Source: Petrolisthes cinctipes (lineage: Eukaryota > Arthropoda > Malacostraca > Decapoda > Porcellanidae). Taken from it: a stretch of 64,000 nucleotides of DNA. Below are positions 54,575 through 64,000 of the stretch, in pieces. The position numbers were made by a program, and so were the translations under genes. Every line of letters begins with the position of its first letter. The stretch's first letter is position 1. The stretch is from contig JAWQEG010001442.1 in NCBI GenBank assembly GCA_033782935.1, positions 22,501 through 86,500 of the forward strand. The letters are read 5' to 3'. Under the pieces are notes generated by a model, which saw only the letters and a program-made list of their open reading frames with translations, ran no database searches and was not told the origin of the DNA.

Positions 54575-55370
54575 CAGCCCTCTATTATAGCGACTAACTT
54601 TGGTAAATATAGCGATTTTTGGTATTATCCCCTATTTTAGTAGCTTAATAACTTTGGCAAATATAGCTATTTTTTGTATTATTAGCCCCTCTATTATAAT
54701 ATATAGCGACTAACTTAGACAAATATAACATTTTTTTTTATTATTAGCCCCTCTATTATAATATATAGCGACTAACTTTGGTAAATAATTAAATATAGAT
54801 GTTTTTGGTATGGAGAGTGATTATATACGAATTAATTTTACTGCTAACTTTGGTAAATAATAAAATATAGATGTTTTTGGTATGGAGAATGATTATATAC
54901 GAATGATTTTTACTGCTAACTTTGGTAAATAATAAAATATAGATGTTTTAGGTATGGAGAGTGATTATATACGAATGATTTTTACTGCTAACTTTGGTAA
55001 ATAATAAAATATAGATTTTTTTGGTATGGAGTGACTATATTATAACTATTAGCCCCTATTTTTACTGCTAACTTTGGTAAATAATTAAATATAGATGTTT
55101 TTTGGTATGGAGTGACTATATTATAACTATTAGCCCCTATTTTTACTGCTAACTTTGGTAAATAATTAAATATAGCTGTTTTAGGTATGGAGTGTACCGG
55201 TTATATACGAATGACTATATAATTATTAACACCTATATTTGCAGCTAACTTTGGTAAATAATTAAATATAGATGTTTTTGGTATGGAGAGTGATTATATA
55301 CGAATGATTTTTACTGCTAACTTTGGTAAATAATAAAATATAGATGTTTTAGGTATGTAGTGTAGCGGTT
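54575..55370. repeat. Tandem array upstream of ARPC3
   Basis: About ten diverged units of 60-75 bp contain CTAACTTTGGTAAATAAT and ATATAGATGTTTTTGGTATG. It ends about 60 bases before the predicted ARPC3 start site. Confidence 0.85.
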
Positions 55371-55426
55371 CTTGCTATGTAATGGCCGGATGTAAACACA
55401 GATAGTGGGAGGAGAAGAGGTGTCAC

Positions 55427-55431
55427 TCAGT
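55427..55431 (+). promoter_or_regulatory. Initiator-like TCAGT of ARPC3
   Basis: TCAGT, the arthropod initiator consensus, lies 38 bases before the ARPC3 start codon. No TATA box is visible. Confidence 0.35.
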
Positions 55432-55468
55432 CATTAGTCATTATTTTAGTACTATTTTGGCTTAAATA

Positions 55469-55474
55469 TGCCTG
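55469..55474 (+). CDS. ARPC3: ARPC3 exon 1 (ATGCCT)
   Basis: ATGCCT|gtaagt joins GCGTACCAC of exon 2 to give MPAYH, the expected family N-terminus. That is the evidence for such a short coding exon. Confidence 0.85.
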
Positions 55475-58400
55475 TAAGTATAATTTTTTCACCTTTATAT
55501 CATCTTAAATATAACAATACAAATATTTGATTATGTATGAATGGTTAAATAGGGATATATATACATAAATATGGTGTTAAAATAATATTGAAAATACGTG
55601 TCACTTACCAAACTCAATTTTATATACCGGTGTTTTATTTTTCATTATTACATTATCTATGAGGTTCAGGCCATTTTAATCTATATGTTGTTGTAGATAT
55701 ATTTGTGAGTATTTTAATATGATTGTATGAAAGTTGAAGAGTTACGAGAAATAAGGGTTTATAATGTTTTTTTAATGAAGTGATTTTGTTATGGGTGTGT
55801 CAAAGTCAATTTACTCAATGGGTGGAATTATTAAAGGTAAATTTACAGAAGTACTTCGTTCACTATATTGTATATTTTAGTATCATTACCCATTATTTTG
55901 GACCATTCTAACACACTTTTCATCTATGGTGTTTCTCTCGGAGATATCCCCGTTTTACAAACATAATTTGGATATTAGTCTCACCTAACCTGACCTTACC
56001 TAACCTAATCTAGACCACAGCAGACTACCGGGACCTAACCTGGGCAAACTACCGGGAAATAACTGTGGTAAAGTACCATACAAGAAATGACTGGGGCAAA
56101 ATACTGGGACCTAGCCGGATCTGGCAACGCTGATACAAAGCGGTAATTCTTTCAATAAATACCCTAACATTTGTGTCCATTGCATTTAAGGCGTACCACT
56201 GTAAATTTTGGTACCTACATGAACTAACCTTTCTTTACATTGTGTTTAAGGTGTACCACTGTAAATTTTGGTACCTACATCAACTAACCTTTTGTGTACA
56301 TTATGTTTAAGGTGTACCACTGTAAATTATAGCATACTACCTACATTAACTAACCTTTCTTTACATTGCGTTTACTGTTACATTGTGTTACAGGCATACC
56401 ACTGTAAAATATAGCATACTGTTGTGATAATTTTGGTAACCTTTCTTTACATTGTGTTACAGGCGTACCACTGTAACTTGGCCCATCCCGGCTCAGGGGT
56501 GGGTAACATGGCTATGCTGCCGCTGAGAACCAAATACCGCGGTCCAGCTCCTCTCATGGCTGCTGGTGAGGGTTTGGACGTGGTGGATGAGGCTCTACAG
56601 TACTTCAAGGCAAACGTTTTCTTCCGCACATACGAGGTTAAGGTGAGAACGGACCCAATTTTTTTTTTTTCTATACGTGAAATCCATGAACTAATAAGGG
56701 GGTGCGGGAATAGGGGGACAGGCTTTGGGGGTGTTTAGGGGGGTGTGGGAGTAGGGGACAGGCTTAGGGGGGTTTTGAGGGGTGTGGGAGTAGGGAGACA
56801 GGCTTGGGGGGGGGGGTTAGGAGGGTTCGGGAATAGGGGACAGGCTTTCTACCCACCCCAAGCCTGTCCCCCTATTCCTGCACCCCCCCAGTCCCCCCCC
56901 CAAGCCTGTCCCCCTACTCCCGCACCCCCTTAAAGAATACAAAACTGTTTATACGAAATCCATGAATTATTAAAAGTCCACATTGTACTGTGTATTTAAG
57001 GGGGTGCGGGAATAGTGGGACAGGCTTGGGGGGGTTGCGGGGGGTGCGGGAGTACGGGGACAGGCTTGGGGGGGGGGGGTTAAGGGGGGGTGCGAGAATA
57101 GGGGACAGGCTTTCTACCCACCCCAAGCCTGTCCCCCTATTCCTGCACCCCCCCTCCCCCAAGCCTGTCCCCTACTCCCGCACCCCCTAAAAATCAGTGA
57201 ATTATTTAAGAGTCGACAATAATTAAACCCATAACCACAGTGTACATATAATTTTTTCTATTTCGTTTACTACACAGGGCGAGTGTGACCGTACGCTGAT
57301 CTACGTGACACTGTACATAACCGAGTGTCTCAAGAAGCTGGCCAAATGTAAGGACAAAAACACTGGAGGTACTGAGATGTATTCCCTGGCAGTGTCCAAG
57401 TTTCCCATCCCAGGAGACCCAGGTTTTCCTCTCAATTCCGTCTACGCTCGTGCCAAGAATGACGCTGATCTGGGTAACTGGGTATAATTTTGTTCAGTGT
57501 GTGTGTGTGTTTAAGGAGAGATAGGTGTGTGTGTGTGTGTTTAAGGAGAGATAGGTGTGTGTGTGTGTAAGGAGAGGTAGGTGTGTGTGTGTGTAAGGAG
57601 AGGTAGGTGTGTGTGTGTGTAAGGAGAGATAGGTGTGTGTGTTACTTGTTACTTGTTACTTGTTGTTGGATATTCTATGCCCCGCTCCACCAGCAGATGG
57701 TGCTCCGCAGGGCCTCTCTCAATATTACTAAACACTATAATCACTTGTAATACTCATATCATCCGTGTCGTAACATTCAGCGAACAGATGTGTTTTCAGT
57801 CTTTTCTTAAAAATCGTGCAATTTTCACTGTTCCGGACATCTAATGGCAATCCATTAAAGAGCCTTGGTGCACACCTTTCAAACGCTCTGAAACCCATTG
57901 TCAGAATACTCCTTGGCTCATTTAACCTGTATTGCTCATCACTATGCCTGAGTTCCATTGAGGTATTTACTTGAAAACCTCTTAAAAGATTCATCAAGTA
58001 CTCCGGTTTTCCAAATTTTAATGCTCGGAATGTTAGAAGACATATCTTGTACACAATCCTCGCCTTTATTGGTAACCAATGTAAGTCAATGAGTGCTGGG
58101 GTTATCCTCTCACGAGATGGAAGACCTTTAATTAATCTTGCTGCTCTGTTCATTACGTTTTGCAATTTTCTTAACCGATAGTCTGGCAAACCATAATATA
58201 GGGAATTGCAGTAATCCAGTCTGCTTATGACATAGTTATGAAGAAGCATCTTCACGGTATCCTGATCTAAATATTTTCTAACAAAAGCAATGTTCCTCAG
58301 GTGATAACCAGAAACTTTCACCACTTGATTAATTTGAGCTTCGAAAGAGAGATTTTCGTCTAGCAGCACTCCTAAGTCTTTCACTTTGTTTCTTACATTC

Positions 58401-61400
58401 AGCGTACTACCATGCACTCGTAAGCTTGAGATGTCCAATCTTCTAAGATTGGTCTTCTTTCCAACGATCAAACACTCAGTTTTACTTGGATTTAACTTGA
58501 GTTGTTTCAAATCCATCCAATCCTTAATATCGGACATAATAACACTCAAATTCACCTCTGCATCCACCACATTATTTATAGATATATAAAACTGTGTATC
58601 ATCAGCAAATAGTTTGAAGTTCGCACCATGTTTCTCTAGTATATGTGATAGTTTGATAGTGTAGATACAGAAGAGAATAGGACCCAATACACTCCCCTGA
58701 GGGACTCCTCTTCGCAGGGGTTTATTTCTTGAAAAGGATTTCCCAACCTGTACACAATATGTTCTATCTTTTAAATAACTTTCCAGATAGACCAGTGCAT
58801 TCCCCTCAACACCTATAGACTTTAAATCATCTAGGAGTATACTATGCACTACTGTGTCAAATGCAGCACTCAAATCAAGCATAATAAGAACACTACACTT
58901 TCCTTCATCCATTAACACAATTAGGTCATTTACTACAGTACATAGTGCAGTCTCAGTTGAGTATAGCTGCCTATATGCAGACTGACTATCAGGTATAGCC
59001 TTCACCTTATTCAAGTGATGCCATAACTGATCTAAAATCACATTTTCAATCACTTTCGATAAAAAGGTCAGATTTGATACTGGTCTATACGAACTTAGAC
59101 TCTGAGGATCAAGGTTGCCTTTTACAATAGGCTTGATAATAGCCAATTTCTCACTCTCCGGAAAAACATTGTTATCAAAACTTAGGTTGATAATTTGCAG
59201 GAACACATTAAAGATTTCGTCTACATTTTTACTCGTTATAACATCCGATACAGGTAACGGATCATTATCGCAATGAGTTAGTTTCACTCGTTGTACAATT
59301 TCTTTCATCTTGGCCATACCGATGTTTTGAAAGCAAAGTAATTTGCTCTCAGACATTTGAGTATGTCTATGCATCACATTCAAACCACTTCCTGGAAAGC
59401 TTTCCACTATAGTTGCTATTTTATTGTCAAAAAATTCTAAGAATTTGTTTGCAAGTACTTCATCAGGATATCCTTCAGGCAACCTTGGCTTCTTTTTATT
59501 ACCAGTTAAATTATTGAGTATGAGATATAGTTTATTCATATCTGACCTGGCCTCCTTGACTTTACTAGAGTAATATTGCCTCTTTCTCCGTACTATGAGT
59601 CTGTTTTCTTCTCTCTTTGCGTGTTGATAATCTCTTCTAGCAATATCAGTGCGTAGTCTACGCCAAGCTCTTTCTTTTTTCTTCTTCTTTGCCTTAGCTC
59701 GTGATATCTCACCATTAAACCATGGTGCATGATCTTTCTCAATTATTTCTTTTGTGATTACAGGACACATTGCCTCATATTCCTCTTTAAAAACACGATT
59801 ATACAAAATCGATACACATCGCACACACTTTCCCGCCTCCGTCATATCATGTTCACAGCTATTTTGCGTCTCTGTTTCCAAACTTCGTATCGCACTGTCA
59901 ATAAGTGTCTCGGGATCGAAATATTTTTTAACTCTGAAACTGATCCATTTTCTTTGCGCCCTCTCTTTCTCAAAGGGAATTTCAAATCGAACTAACTTGT
60001 GAATTGGAGATATGCTACATACTTCATCCACATCAACATTTTGTAGGAGATCGTGCCGTGCATCACAAAAAACCAGATCCAGCATATGTCCCGTACTGGA
60101 CGTGGCCTTAGTCACTTTATTTACCAAATCAAAACCATTCATCATCTCTATGAATTCAACAGCATGATGGTTATCAGTATCATCCACCCACAGATTGAAG
60201 TCACCCAATATGAATACATTTCTGCTTACTGAATCCACCGTCTCAAGATATAGTCTAAACTCAGCAAGAAATGTAACAGCGTTAGCACTTGGTGGCCTAT
60301 ACACCACTATGAAAACAAATTTCCGCCCACCCATCTCACAACTGACCTGCATATGCTCGAAACTAATCCATGACTCCACCTTATCTAATTTTACTTTCTT
60401 GAAAATATTAGATACAAATAGTCCCACTCCACCACCTCTCTTACCTTGCCTCGGCACATGCAAGAAAGTATGCGTCACGGGTGTCATTTCTCGAATCTTA
60501 GCTTTGTCATAACTACTCAACCATGTCTCTGCCAACGCCATGATATCAAAATGATCATTGTTAATTAGATCGCAAATATCCATTGTCTTATTACCCACTG
60601 ATTGTGCATTGAAAAAACAACCTCTAATAATGTTTAAGTTTGTGCTGTTCAGTATCCGTTTTCTGTGCTACTTTTGATTTTCTGGAGTTCCTCTTGCATC
60701 ACTGAACAATACCTTACATCATTTGCCATATGCTCAAAATCAGTTTTCTTAAACCTCTTACAGCTTATACATTTTCTCTCAGTAGACGTACAATCCCTCG
60801 TGTTATGGTTACCAGCACACTTAGCACATATTGGATCTTCTCCCTTTCCTTTGGATAAACATCTGAGTGCAGTATGACCAAACCTTTGACAGTGATAGCA
60901 GACCGTCGCCCTATATCTGTCCCTCACGGAATAGACACCCCATTCCAATTTAATTTGATCACGATTCTTATGAATCAGCTCCCTTATCTCTGGATCACAC
61001 TTAATAATGTAATGAGTAGTACCACCTGTAGCAGGCTTGTCAAAAAGTAACTCCATTTTTTCCTTGACGTCAGTTACCCCTTGTAAGTAATCATTTCGAT
61101 CAATCAAGTTCTCAATTAGCTTGTCTCCAGATTCTTCTTTGTTGACGTTACAAATCATTATTTTAGGCTTTAACTTCCTTACATTCTTTGTCGTCACATC
61201 GGGTACAGCCCCAAGTTTATGAGCTGCTTCATCTCTCTTCTTTTCGTCCTCAAAATTCATTACGATGTCTCCCTTCTGTGTGAATCTTGTGTTGACTATC
61301 TGTGTACCATCTAGAGCATCAGCAACTTCTTTCTTTTTATCTGCAACCTTCAGCTTATCGTCCGTAGACTTCACCACCAGCAGATTCTTCTTCTCGTTTT

Positions 61401-61949
61401 TCTTCTTCTTCTTCTTCACTACAGTTGCCCAGGTCTCATCAGTCAGGTCTGAGTCAGCGCTGATCACATCACCAACTCGACCCAACTCTGTCACAACATC
61501 CTCCATCTTTCCTTCCACTAGCTTCTTCATTTGATCTTTCATATCACTCGTTACTTTCTTCAACTCAATAATATCCTTCGTTACTTTCTTCAACTCATTA
61601 ATATCCTTTTGAACTCTGTTCAGACCTATATAGCAACTATCACATGACCAATTTATCAACTTGATATTGTCAGGTTTCACACCATTGAGATGAGCACATT
61701 TCAAGTGACACCAGCTAGTACAAGTTTCACAACCAATCCACTTATCCGTCCCCCCAGTTGTCTCCATACAAGAATAACACCTGGCCTGGCTGGCCATGAT
61801 TGGCCAGGGTATTCAATAACTCTCTGATCGATTATTAAGTATGAAATAACAGTATACTGCCCGTTGACGCGAATATACACGGAGCACGTATCAGACACGT
61901 CTATCCGCCGCGAGAGATAGGTGTGTGTGTGTGTGTGTGTAAGGAGAGA

Positions 61950-61990
<41 letters not shown>

Positions 61991-61997
61991 GGAGAGA

Positions 61998-62042
<45 letters not shown>

Positions 62043-62683
62043 GGAGAGATAGGTGTGTGTGTGTGTGTGTATAAGGAGAGATAGGTGTGTGTGTGTGTGT
62101 GTGTATAAGGAGAGATAGGTGTGTGTGTGTGTGTGTATAAGGAGAGATAGGTGTGTGTGTGTGTGTGTGTGTGTTTCGTGGCAATATTTGAAGGACTCAT
62201 TTACCTCCAATTTTCTGTCTACATCACACACAGGGTCCCTTAAGTTGTGGTGTAAAGTATTGTAGGAATCATTCATCAATAGATTATTAAATTTAGCACT
62301 GCCCAATTAATTAACACAAGGCTTCATAAATTCCTTAGCCCTGTATAATAATGAATAACAAAAGCCTGGGAAAACATTTGGAAGTCTGCAATGAGGGACT
62401 AAATTAATTCATTTTATATCGAGTGACTAACATATTTATATCAATAGTTGACTGTACTGTGACAAGACTACTGTATGTATTGTGTTTGCAGATGATAATA
62501 AATAACCTCTTGTGTACTGTTACAGAAATGATGCAACAGTACCTCCAACAACTGAGACAGGAGACGGGACTGAGGGTGTGTGAGAGAGTCTTCAACACAC
62601 CCGACGGCAAGCCATCAAAGTGGTGGCTATGTTTCACCAAGAAGAAGTTCATGGATAAATCACTATTAGCCCCAAGTGCATAA
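55469..62683 (+). CDS. ARPC3: Actin-related protein 2/3 complex subunit 3 (ARPC3, p21-Arc)
   Basis: Exons 55469-55474, 56463-56642, 57278-57473 and 62526-62683 join to 540 nt, encoding 179 residues (vertebrate ARPC3 has 178). Family landmarks are MPAYH at the start, [79 protein letters not shown] and KPSKWW near the end. ARPC3 is a structural subunit of the Arp2/3 complex, which nucleates branched actin filaments in the cytoplasm. All junctions are GT/AG and phases agree. Exon 1 contributes only two codons. Intron 3 holds an antisense CR1 element, and introns 2 and 3 also carry repeats, yet the coding sequence looks intact. Confidence 0.96.
55838..55925. repeat. Dispersed repeat in ARPC3 intron 1
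   Basis: The inverse of the repeat at 13453-13600, from AGAAGTACTTCGTTCACTAT to TCTAACACACTTTTCAT. Confidence 0.65.
56170..56462. repeat. ARPC3 exon 2 acceptor echoes
   Basis: Units of 60-75 bp repeat GCGTACCACTGTAAATTTTG with variants (GTGTACCACTGTAAAT, GCATACCACTGTAAAAT) at about 56190, 56250, 56311 and 56394, then lead into the true exon edge GCGTACCACTGTAACTTG. Between them is CTAACCTTTCTTTACATTGT. Confidence 0.9.
56463..56642 (+). CDS. ARPC3: ARPC3 exon 2
   Basis: Acceptor GTGTTACAG|, donor GTTAAG|gtgaga, 60 codons, phase 0-0. The acceptor edge is echoed four times upstream. Confidence 0.93.
56696..57190. mobile_element. Two G-rich palindromes in ARPC3 intron 2
   Basis: Loci 56696-56935 and 56998-57190 each run G-rich, then CAGGCTTTCTACCCACCCC, then C-rich. 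Edges include TAAGGGGGTGCGGG and CACCCCCTTAAAG. Between them AACTGTTTATACGAAATCCA-type sequence is partly repeated. Confidence 0.8.
57278..57473 (+). CDS. ARPC3: ARPC3 exon 3
   Basis: Acceptor TACTACACAG|, donor ATCTGG|gtaact, 196 nt ending phase 1. Confidence 0.93.
57497..57641. repeat. GT minisatellite with GGAGAGATAGG units (left of CR1)
   Basis: TAAGGAGAGATAGGTGTGTG units; the same array resumes at 61912-62175 on the other side of the CR1 element. Confidence 0.9.
57728..60598 (-). CDS. CR1 ORF2 endonuclease/reverse transcriptase (about 956 aa, intact)
   Basis: The endonuclease shows [35 protein letters not shown] and [12 protein letters not shown]. The reverse transcriptase shows [45 protein letters not shown] and the catalytic LFADDTQFY. 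The frame is open upstream ([20 protein letters not shown]) and overlaps the end of ORF1 with no ATG there. Position 60598 is a GTG, and the first ATG is at MDICDL. Translation may rely on reinitiation or frameshifting at the ORF1 stop. Confidence 0.9.
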   Translation of the reverse strand: MGNKTMDICDLINNDHFDIMALAETWLSSYDKAKIREMTPVTHTFLHVPRQGKRGGGVGLFVSNIFKKVKLDKVESWISFEHMQVSCEMGGRKFVFIVVYRPPSANAVTFLAEFRLYLETVDSVSRNVFILGDFNLWVDDTDNHHAVEFIEMMNGFDLVNKVTKATSSTGHMLDLVFCDARHDLLQNVDVDEVCSISPIHKLVRFEIPFEKERAQRKWISFRVKKYFDPETLIDSAIRSLETETQNSCEHDMTEAGKCVRCVSILYNRVFKEEYEAMCPVITKEIIEKDHAPWFNGEISRAKAKKKKKERAWRRLRTDIARRDYQHAKREENRLIVRRKRQYYSSKVKEARSDMNKLYLILNNLTGNKKKPRLPEGYPDEVLANKFLEFFDNKIATIVESFPGSGLNVMHRHTQMSESKLLCFQNIGMAKMKEIVQRVKLTHCDNDPLPVSDVITSKNVDEIFNVFLQIINLSFDNNVFPESEKLAIIKPIVKGNLDPQSLSSYRPVSNLTFLSKVIENVILDQLWHHLNKVKAIPDSQSAYRQLYSTETALCTVVNDLIVLMDEGKCSVLIMLDLSAAFDTVVHSILLDDLKSIGVEGNALVYLESYLKDRTYCVQVGKSFSRNKPLRRGVPQGSVLGPILFCIYTIKLSHILEKHGANFKLFADDTQFYISINNVVDAEVNLSVIMSDIKDWMDLKQLKLNPSKTECLIVGKKTNLRRLDISSLRVHGSTLNVRNKVKDLGVLLDENLSFEAQINQVVKVSGYHLRNIAFVRKYLDQDTVKMLLHNYVISRLDYCNSLYYGLPDYRLRKLQNVMNRAARLIKGLPSRERITPALIDLHWLPIKARIVYKICLLTFRALKFGKPEYLMNLLRGFQVNTSMELRHSDEQYRLNEPRSILTMGFRAFERCAPRLFNGLPLDVRNSENCTIFKKRLKTHLFAECYDTDDMSITSDYSV
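60649..61797 (-). CDS. CR1 ORF1 protein (382 aa, PHD finger and zinc knuckles)
   Basis: Residues 7-55 form a C4HC3 PHD finger (C7, C10, C23, C26, H31, C34, C52, C55). A Lys-rich coiled middle follows (residues about 65-170), then an RRM-like or esterase-free central region I cannot assign. Near the C-terminus are zinc knuckles [14 protein letters not shown] and [15 protein letters not shown]1 ORF1 proteins bind RNA and package the element transcript. The frame is intact from ATG at 61797 to TGA. Confidence 0.88.
   Translation of the reverse strand: MASQARCYSCMETTGGTDKWIGCETCTSWCHLKCAHLNGVKPDNIKLINWSCDSCYIGLNRVQKDINELKKVTKDIIELKKVTSDMKDQMKKLVEGKMEDVVTELGRVGDVISADSDLTDETWATVVKKKKKKNEKKNLLVVKSTDDKLKVADKKKEVADALDGTQIVNTRFTQKGDIVMNFEDEKKRDEAAHKLGAVPDVTTKNVRKLKPKIMICNVNKEESGDKLIENLIDRNDYLQGVTDVKEKMELLFDKPATGGTTHYIIKCDPEIRELIHKNRDQIKLEWGVYSVRDRYRATVCYHCQRFGHTALRCLSKGKGEDPICAKCAGNHNTRDCTSTERKCISCKRFKKTDFEHMANDVRYCSVMQEELQKIKSSTENGY
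61912..62175. repeat. GT minisatellite (right of CR1)
   Basis: GGAGAGATAGGTGTGTGTGT units. It abuts a dispersed 70-bp repeat copy at 62176-62245. Confidence 0.9.
62176..62245. repeat. Dispersed 70-bp repeat (ATTTGAAGGACTC family)
   Basis: CAATATTTGAAGGACTCATT and CCAATTTTCTGTCTACATCA, then a GGGTCCCTTAAG end. It lies in ARPC3 intron 3. Confidence 0.7.
62526..62683 (+). CDS. ARPC3: ARPC3 exon 4 (stop codon)
   Basis: Acceptor TGTTACAG|, 158 nt ending LLAPSA and TAA at 62681-62683. Candidate AATAAA signals follow at 63048-63053 and 63087-63092. Confidence 0.95.
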
Positions 62684-63256
62684 ATCACAACATCACATGA
62701 GATACTATACATTTAAATTCATCTATCAATTTCATAGGCCTTTTTTTCCCCAAGTGCATAAATGACATCACAAGAGTATACATTTAAAATCATCTATCAG
62801 TTTCTCAGACCTTTTTTTTTTACCTATGTGTATAAATGGCATCACAAGAGTACATTTATATCCATCTACAGTATCAGTTTCATGGGACTGTTTAGTTAGG
62901 ACATATGTGAATTTAAATGAGGTAAATCTGACCTGAGAATAGAGGGAAGCTGCTAGAAACAAAATATAGAGGTAGAGAAAAGAAACATTTTATACTGGCC
63001 CCAAGTTCTTATAAGTCTGGGAACACATATATATATTAAGAGAAGGCAATAAATAGAAACTTGCACAAACTATATAAACCGGGAAGAATAAAGTAATGAA
63101 CATATAGGAAGCCTGTAAAAAGAAAAGAAAAGAAAAAGTAATCAAACAGACCGTCAAGATGAAAGAAAACCCTACATGAAGTGAAAGACTGAAAACAAGA
63201 GACGAAAATACATAAATAATGCTAACAAGTGCTCATAATTACAACTTATTTCATGT
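62684..63256 (+). other. ARPC3 3' flank
   Basis: ATTTAAATTCATCTATCA and similar segments repeat two to three times at 62700-62890. AATAAA signals at 63048-63053 and 63087-63092 are candidate poly(A) signals. No further gene is visible. Confidence 0.5.
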
Positions 63257-63469
63257 GTCCATCTCCTTCTATTGGATTATTTTCATGCATTAAATTACTT
63301 TGCTAATTAATTATTGTAACCTTATAATTGTCCATCTCCTTCTATTGGATTATTTTCATGCATTAAATTACTTTGCTAATTATTGTAACCTTATAATTGT
63401 CCATCTCCTTCTATTGGATTATTTTCATGCATTACATTACTCTGCTAATTATTGTAACCTTATAATTGT
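63257..63469. repeat. 70-bp tandem repeat, three units
   Basis: GTCCATCTCCTTCTATTGGA starts units at 63257, 63330 and 63399. Confidence 0.9.
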
Positions 63470-63797
63470 CTAGGTACCAAATGTCCCTTATGGCTGCTGG
63501 TACTTGCATTATAGAATTGAACGAATCCTTTAATTAATTATTGTATGACTGTGGGGAGTACTAGTGCCAATTTATTGACTGTTCTGTGGCCATTTGTGTC
63601 AATTTTTTTTTTTTTAGGTTTACAAGGGACACACTGGTTGGTGAATAATTGGAGGGCGGTTGATTTTCCACCCTCTGTTGTACTAATAGTGAATCTGTTT
63701 CATGGCAGAGTTTGCCTACAATAGATTCTTCCTGTTAATTAAAAAAAAGGTTTGGGATAATTTTACAAGGGAACAACAGCATTTGTACCAGTAGGAA

Positions 63798-64000
63798 TTA
63801 AGGGGGTGCGGGAGTAGGGGGACAGGCTTGGGGGGGTTTGGGGGGTGCGGGAATAGGGGGACAGGCTTGGGGATGGTAGAAAGCCTGTCCCCTATTCCCG
63901 CATCCCCCTAACCCCCCAAGCCTGTCCCCCTACTCCCGCACCCCCAAAAAAAAAAAACGCACCCCCCTAAACCCCCCCAAGCCTGTCCCCCTATTCCCGC
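63798..64000. mobile_element. G-rich palindromic minisatellite (cut by window end)
   Basis: AATTAAGGGGGTGCGGGAGT starts a G-rich half. The switch is GGATGGTAGAAAGCCTG, and the C-rich half continues to the edge. The spacer before it (63470-63797) shows no gene. Confidence 0.8.

Larger units (their letters stand above)
57642..61911 (-). mobile_element. CR1-type LINE, near full length, antisense in ARPC3 intron 3
   Basis: Minus-strand order is a 5' UTR (61798-61911), ORF1, ORF2 and a 3' end of tandem AAGTAAC heptamers, a CR1 hallmark. It splits a GT/GGAGAGATAGG array. The flanks GAGAGATAGGTGTGTGTG at both ends could be the target duplication, but the host is repetitive. Confidence 0.88.

Noticed and set aside
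61701..62306. 201-codon His-Thr/Ser-Leu frame and similar Cys-Val frames at 2682-3850, 42434-42929 and 48163-48663
   Set aside because: They only translate (CA)n/(GT)n minisatellites and have no start context, splice logic or family resemblance.

Overview
The window looks like nuclear DNA of an arthropod, most likely a decapod crustacean. It has long microsatellites, intron-split genes with GT/AG junctions, a (TTAGG)n telomere-type tract, TATA/Inr promoters, and Harbinger, hAT, Tc1-like, CR1, Gypsy and BEL elements. The species cannot be named from the sequence. Everything below was read by eye, with no database search.

Left end (1-7,100, minus strand): seven exons of a DIPK2/FAM69-type divergent protein kinase. 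It has an N-terminal membrane anchor, a Cys-rich segment, a perfect EF-hand loop and an Asn where the family's DFG Asp is expected. The gene runs off the left edge. Several exon edges are copied as tandem 'echoes' into the neighbouring introns.

Middle (7,500-25,150): MITEs, then a nested transposon stack. A hAT-like element (about 9,412-25,133) is split by a Gypsy LTR element (10,082-24,471, 4-bp TSD). The Gypsy leader carries two PIF/Harbinger elements with 3-bp TSDs. The second Harbinger carries another copy of the outer hAT-like element with an 8-bp TSD.

25,150-36,200: low-complexity DNA, then a minus-strand secreted protein gene (29,538-35,206). Its exons encode a signal peptide, an acidic propeptide and four Cys-rich modules (35 Cys). 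Its first intron holds a MITE interrupted by a third Harbinger and by another element. A perfect 130-bp x 4 array lies upstream.

36,200-48,425: mostly non-coding. It holds a MITE with a captured telomere-repeat tract, a candidate minus-strand terminal exon with a duplicated 48-nt exon, a THAP-like fragment and an intact single-ORF LINE.

48,426-54,300: a Gypsy relic, a BEL/Pao fragment and a solo LTR. A poly(A)-tailed cold-shock-domain retrocopy with an intact ORF sits 3 nt after the LTR's predicted start site.

54,560-64,000 (plus strand): a complete four-exon ARPC3 gene (Arp2/3 subunit, 179 aa). Its third intron holds a near-complete antisense CR1 LINE with both ORFs open. A TTAA-flanked G-rich palindromic repeat recurs at six loci in the window.

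Only three host genes are well supported: the DIPK2-like kinase, the secreted Cys-rich protein and ARPC3. A fourth, the gene with the terminal exon near 40.8-41.0 kb, is tentative. The kinase belongs to a secretory-pathway family, the Cys-rich protein is extracellular and ARPC3 is cytosolic. Nothing suggests that they share a pathway.
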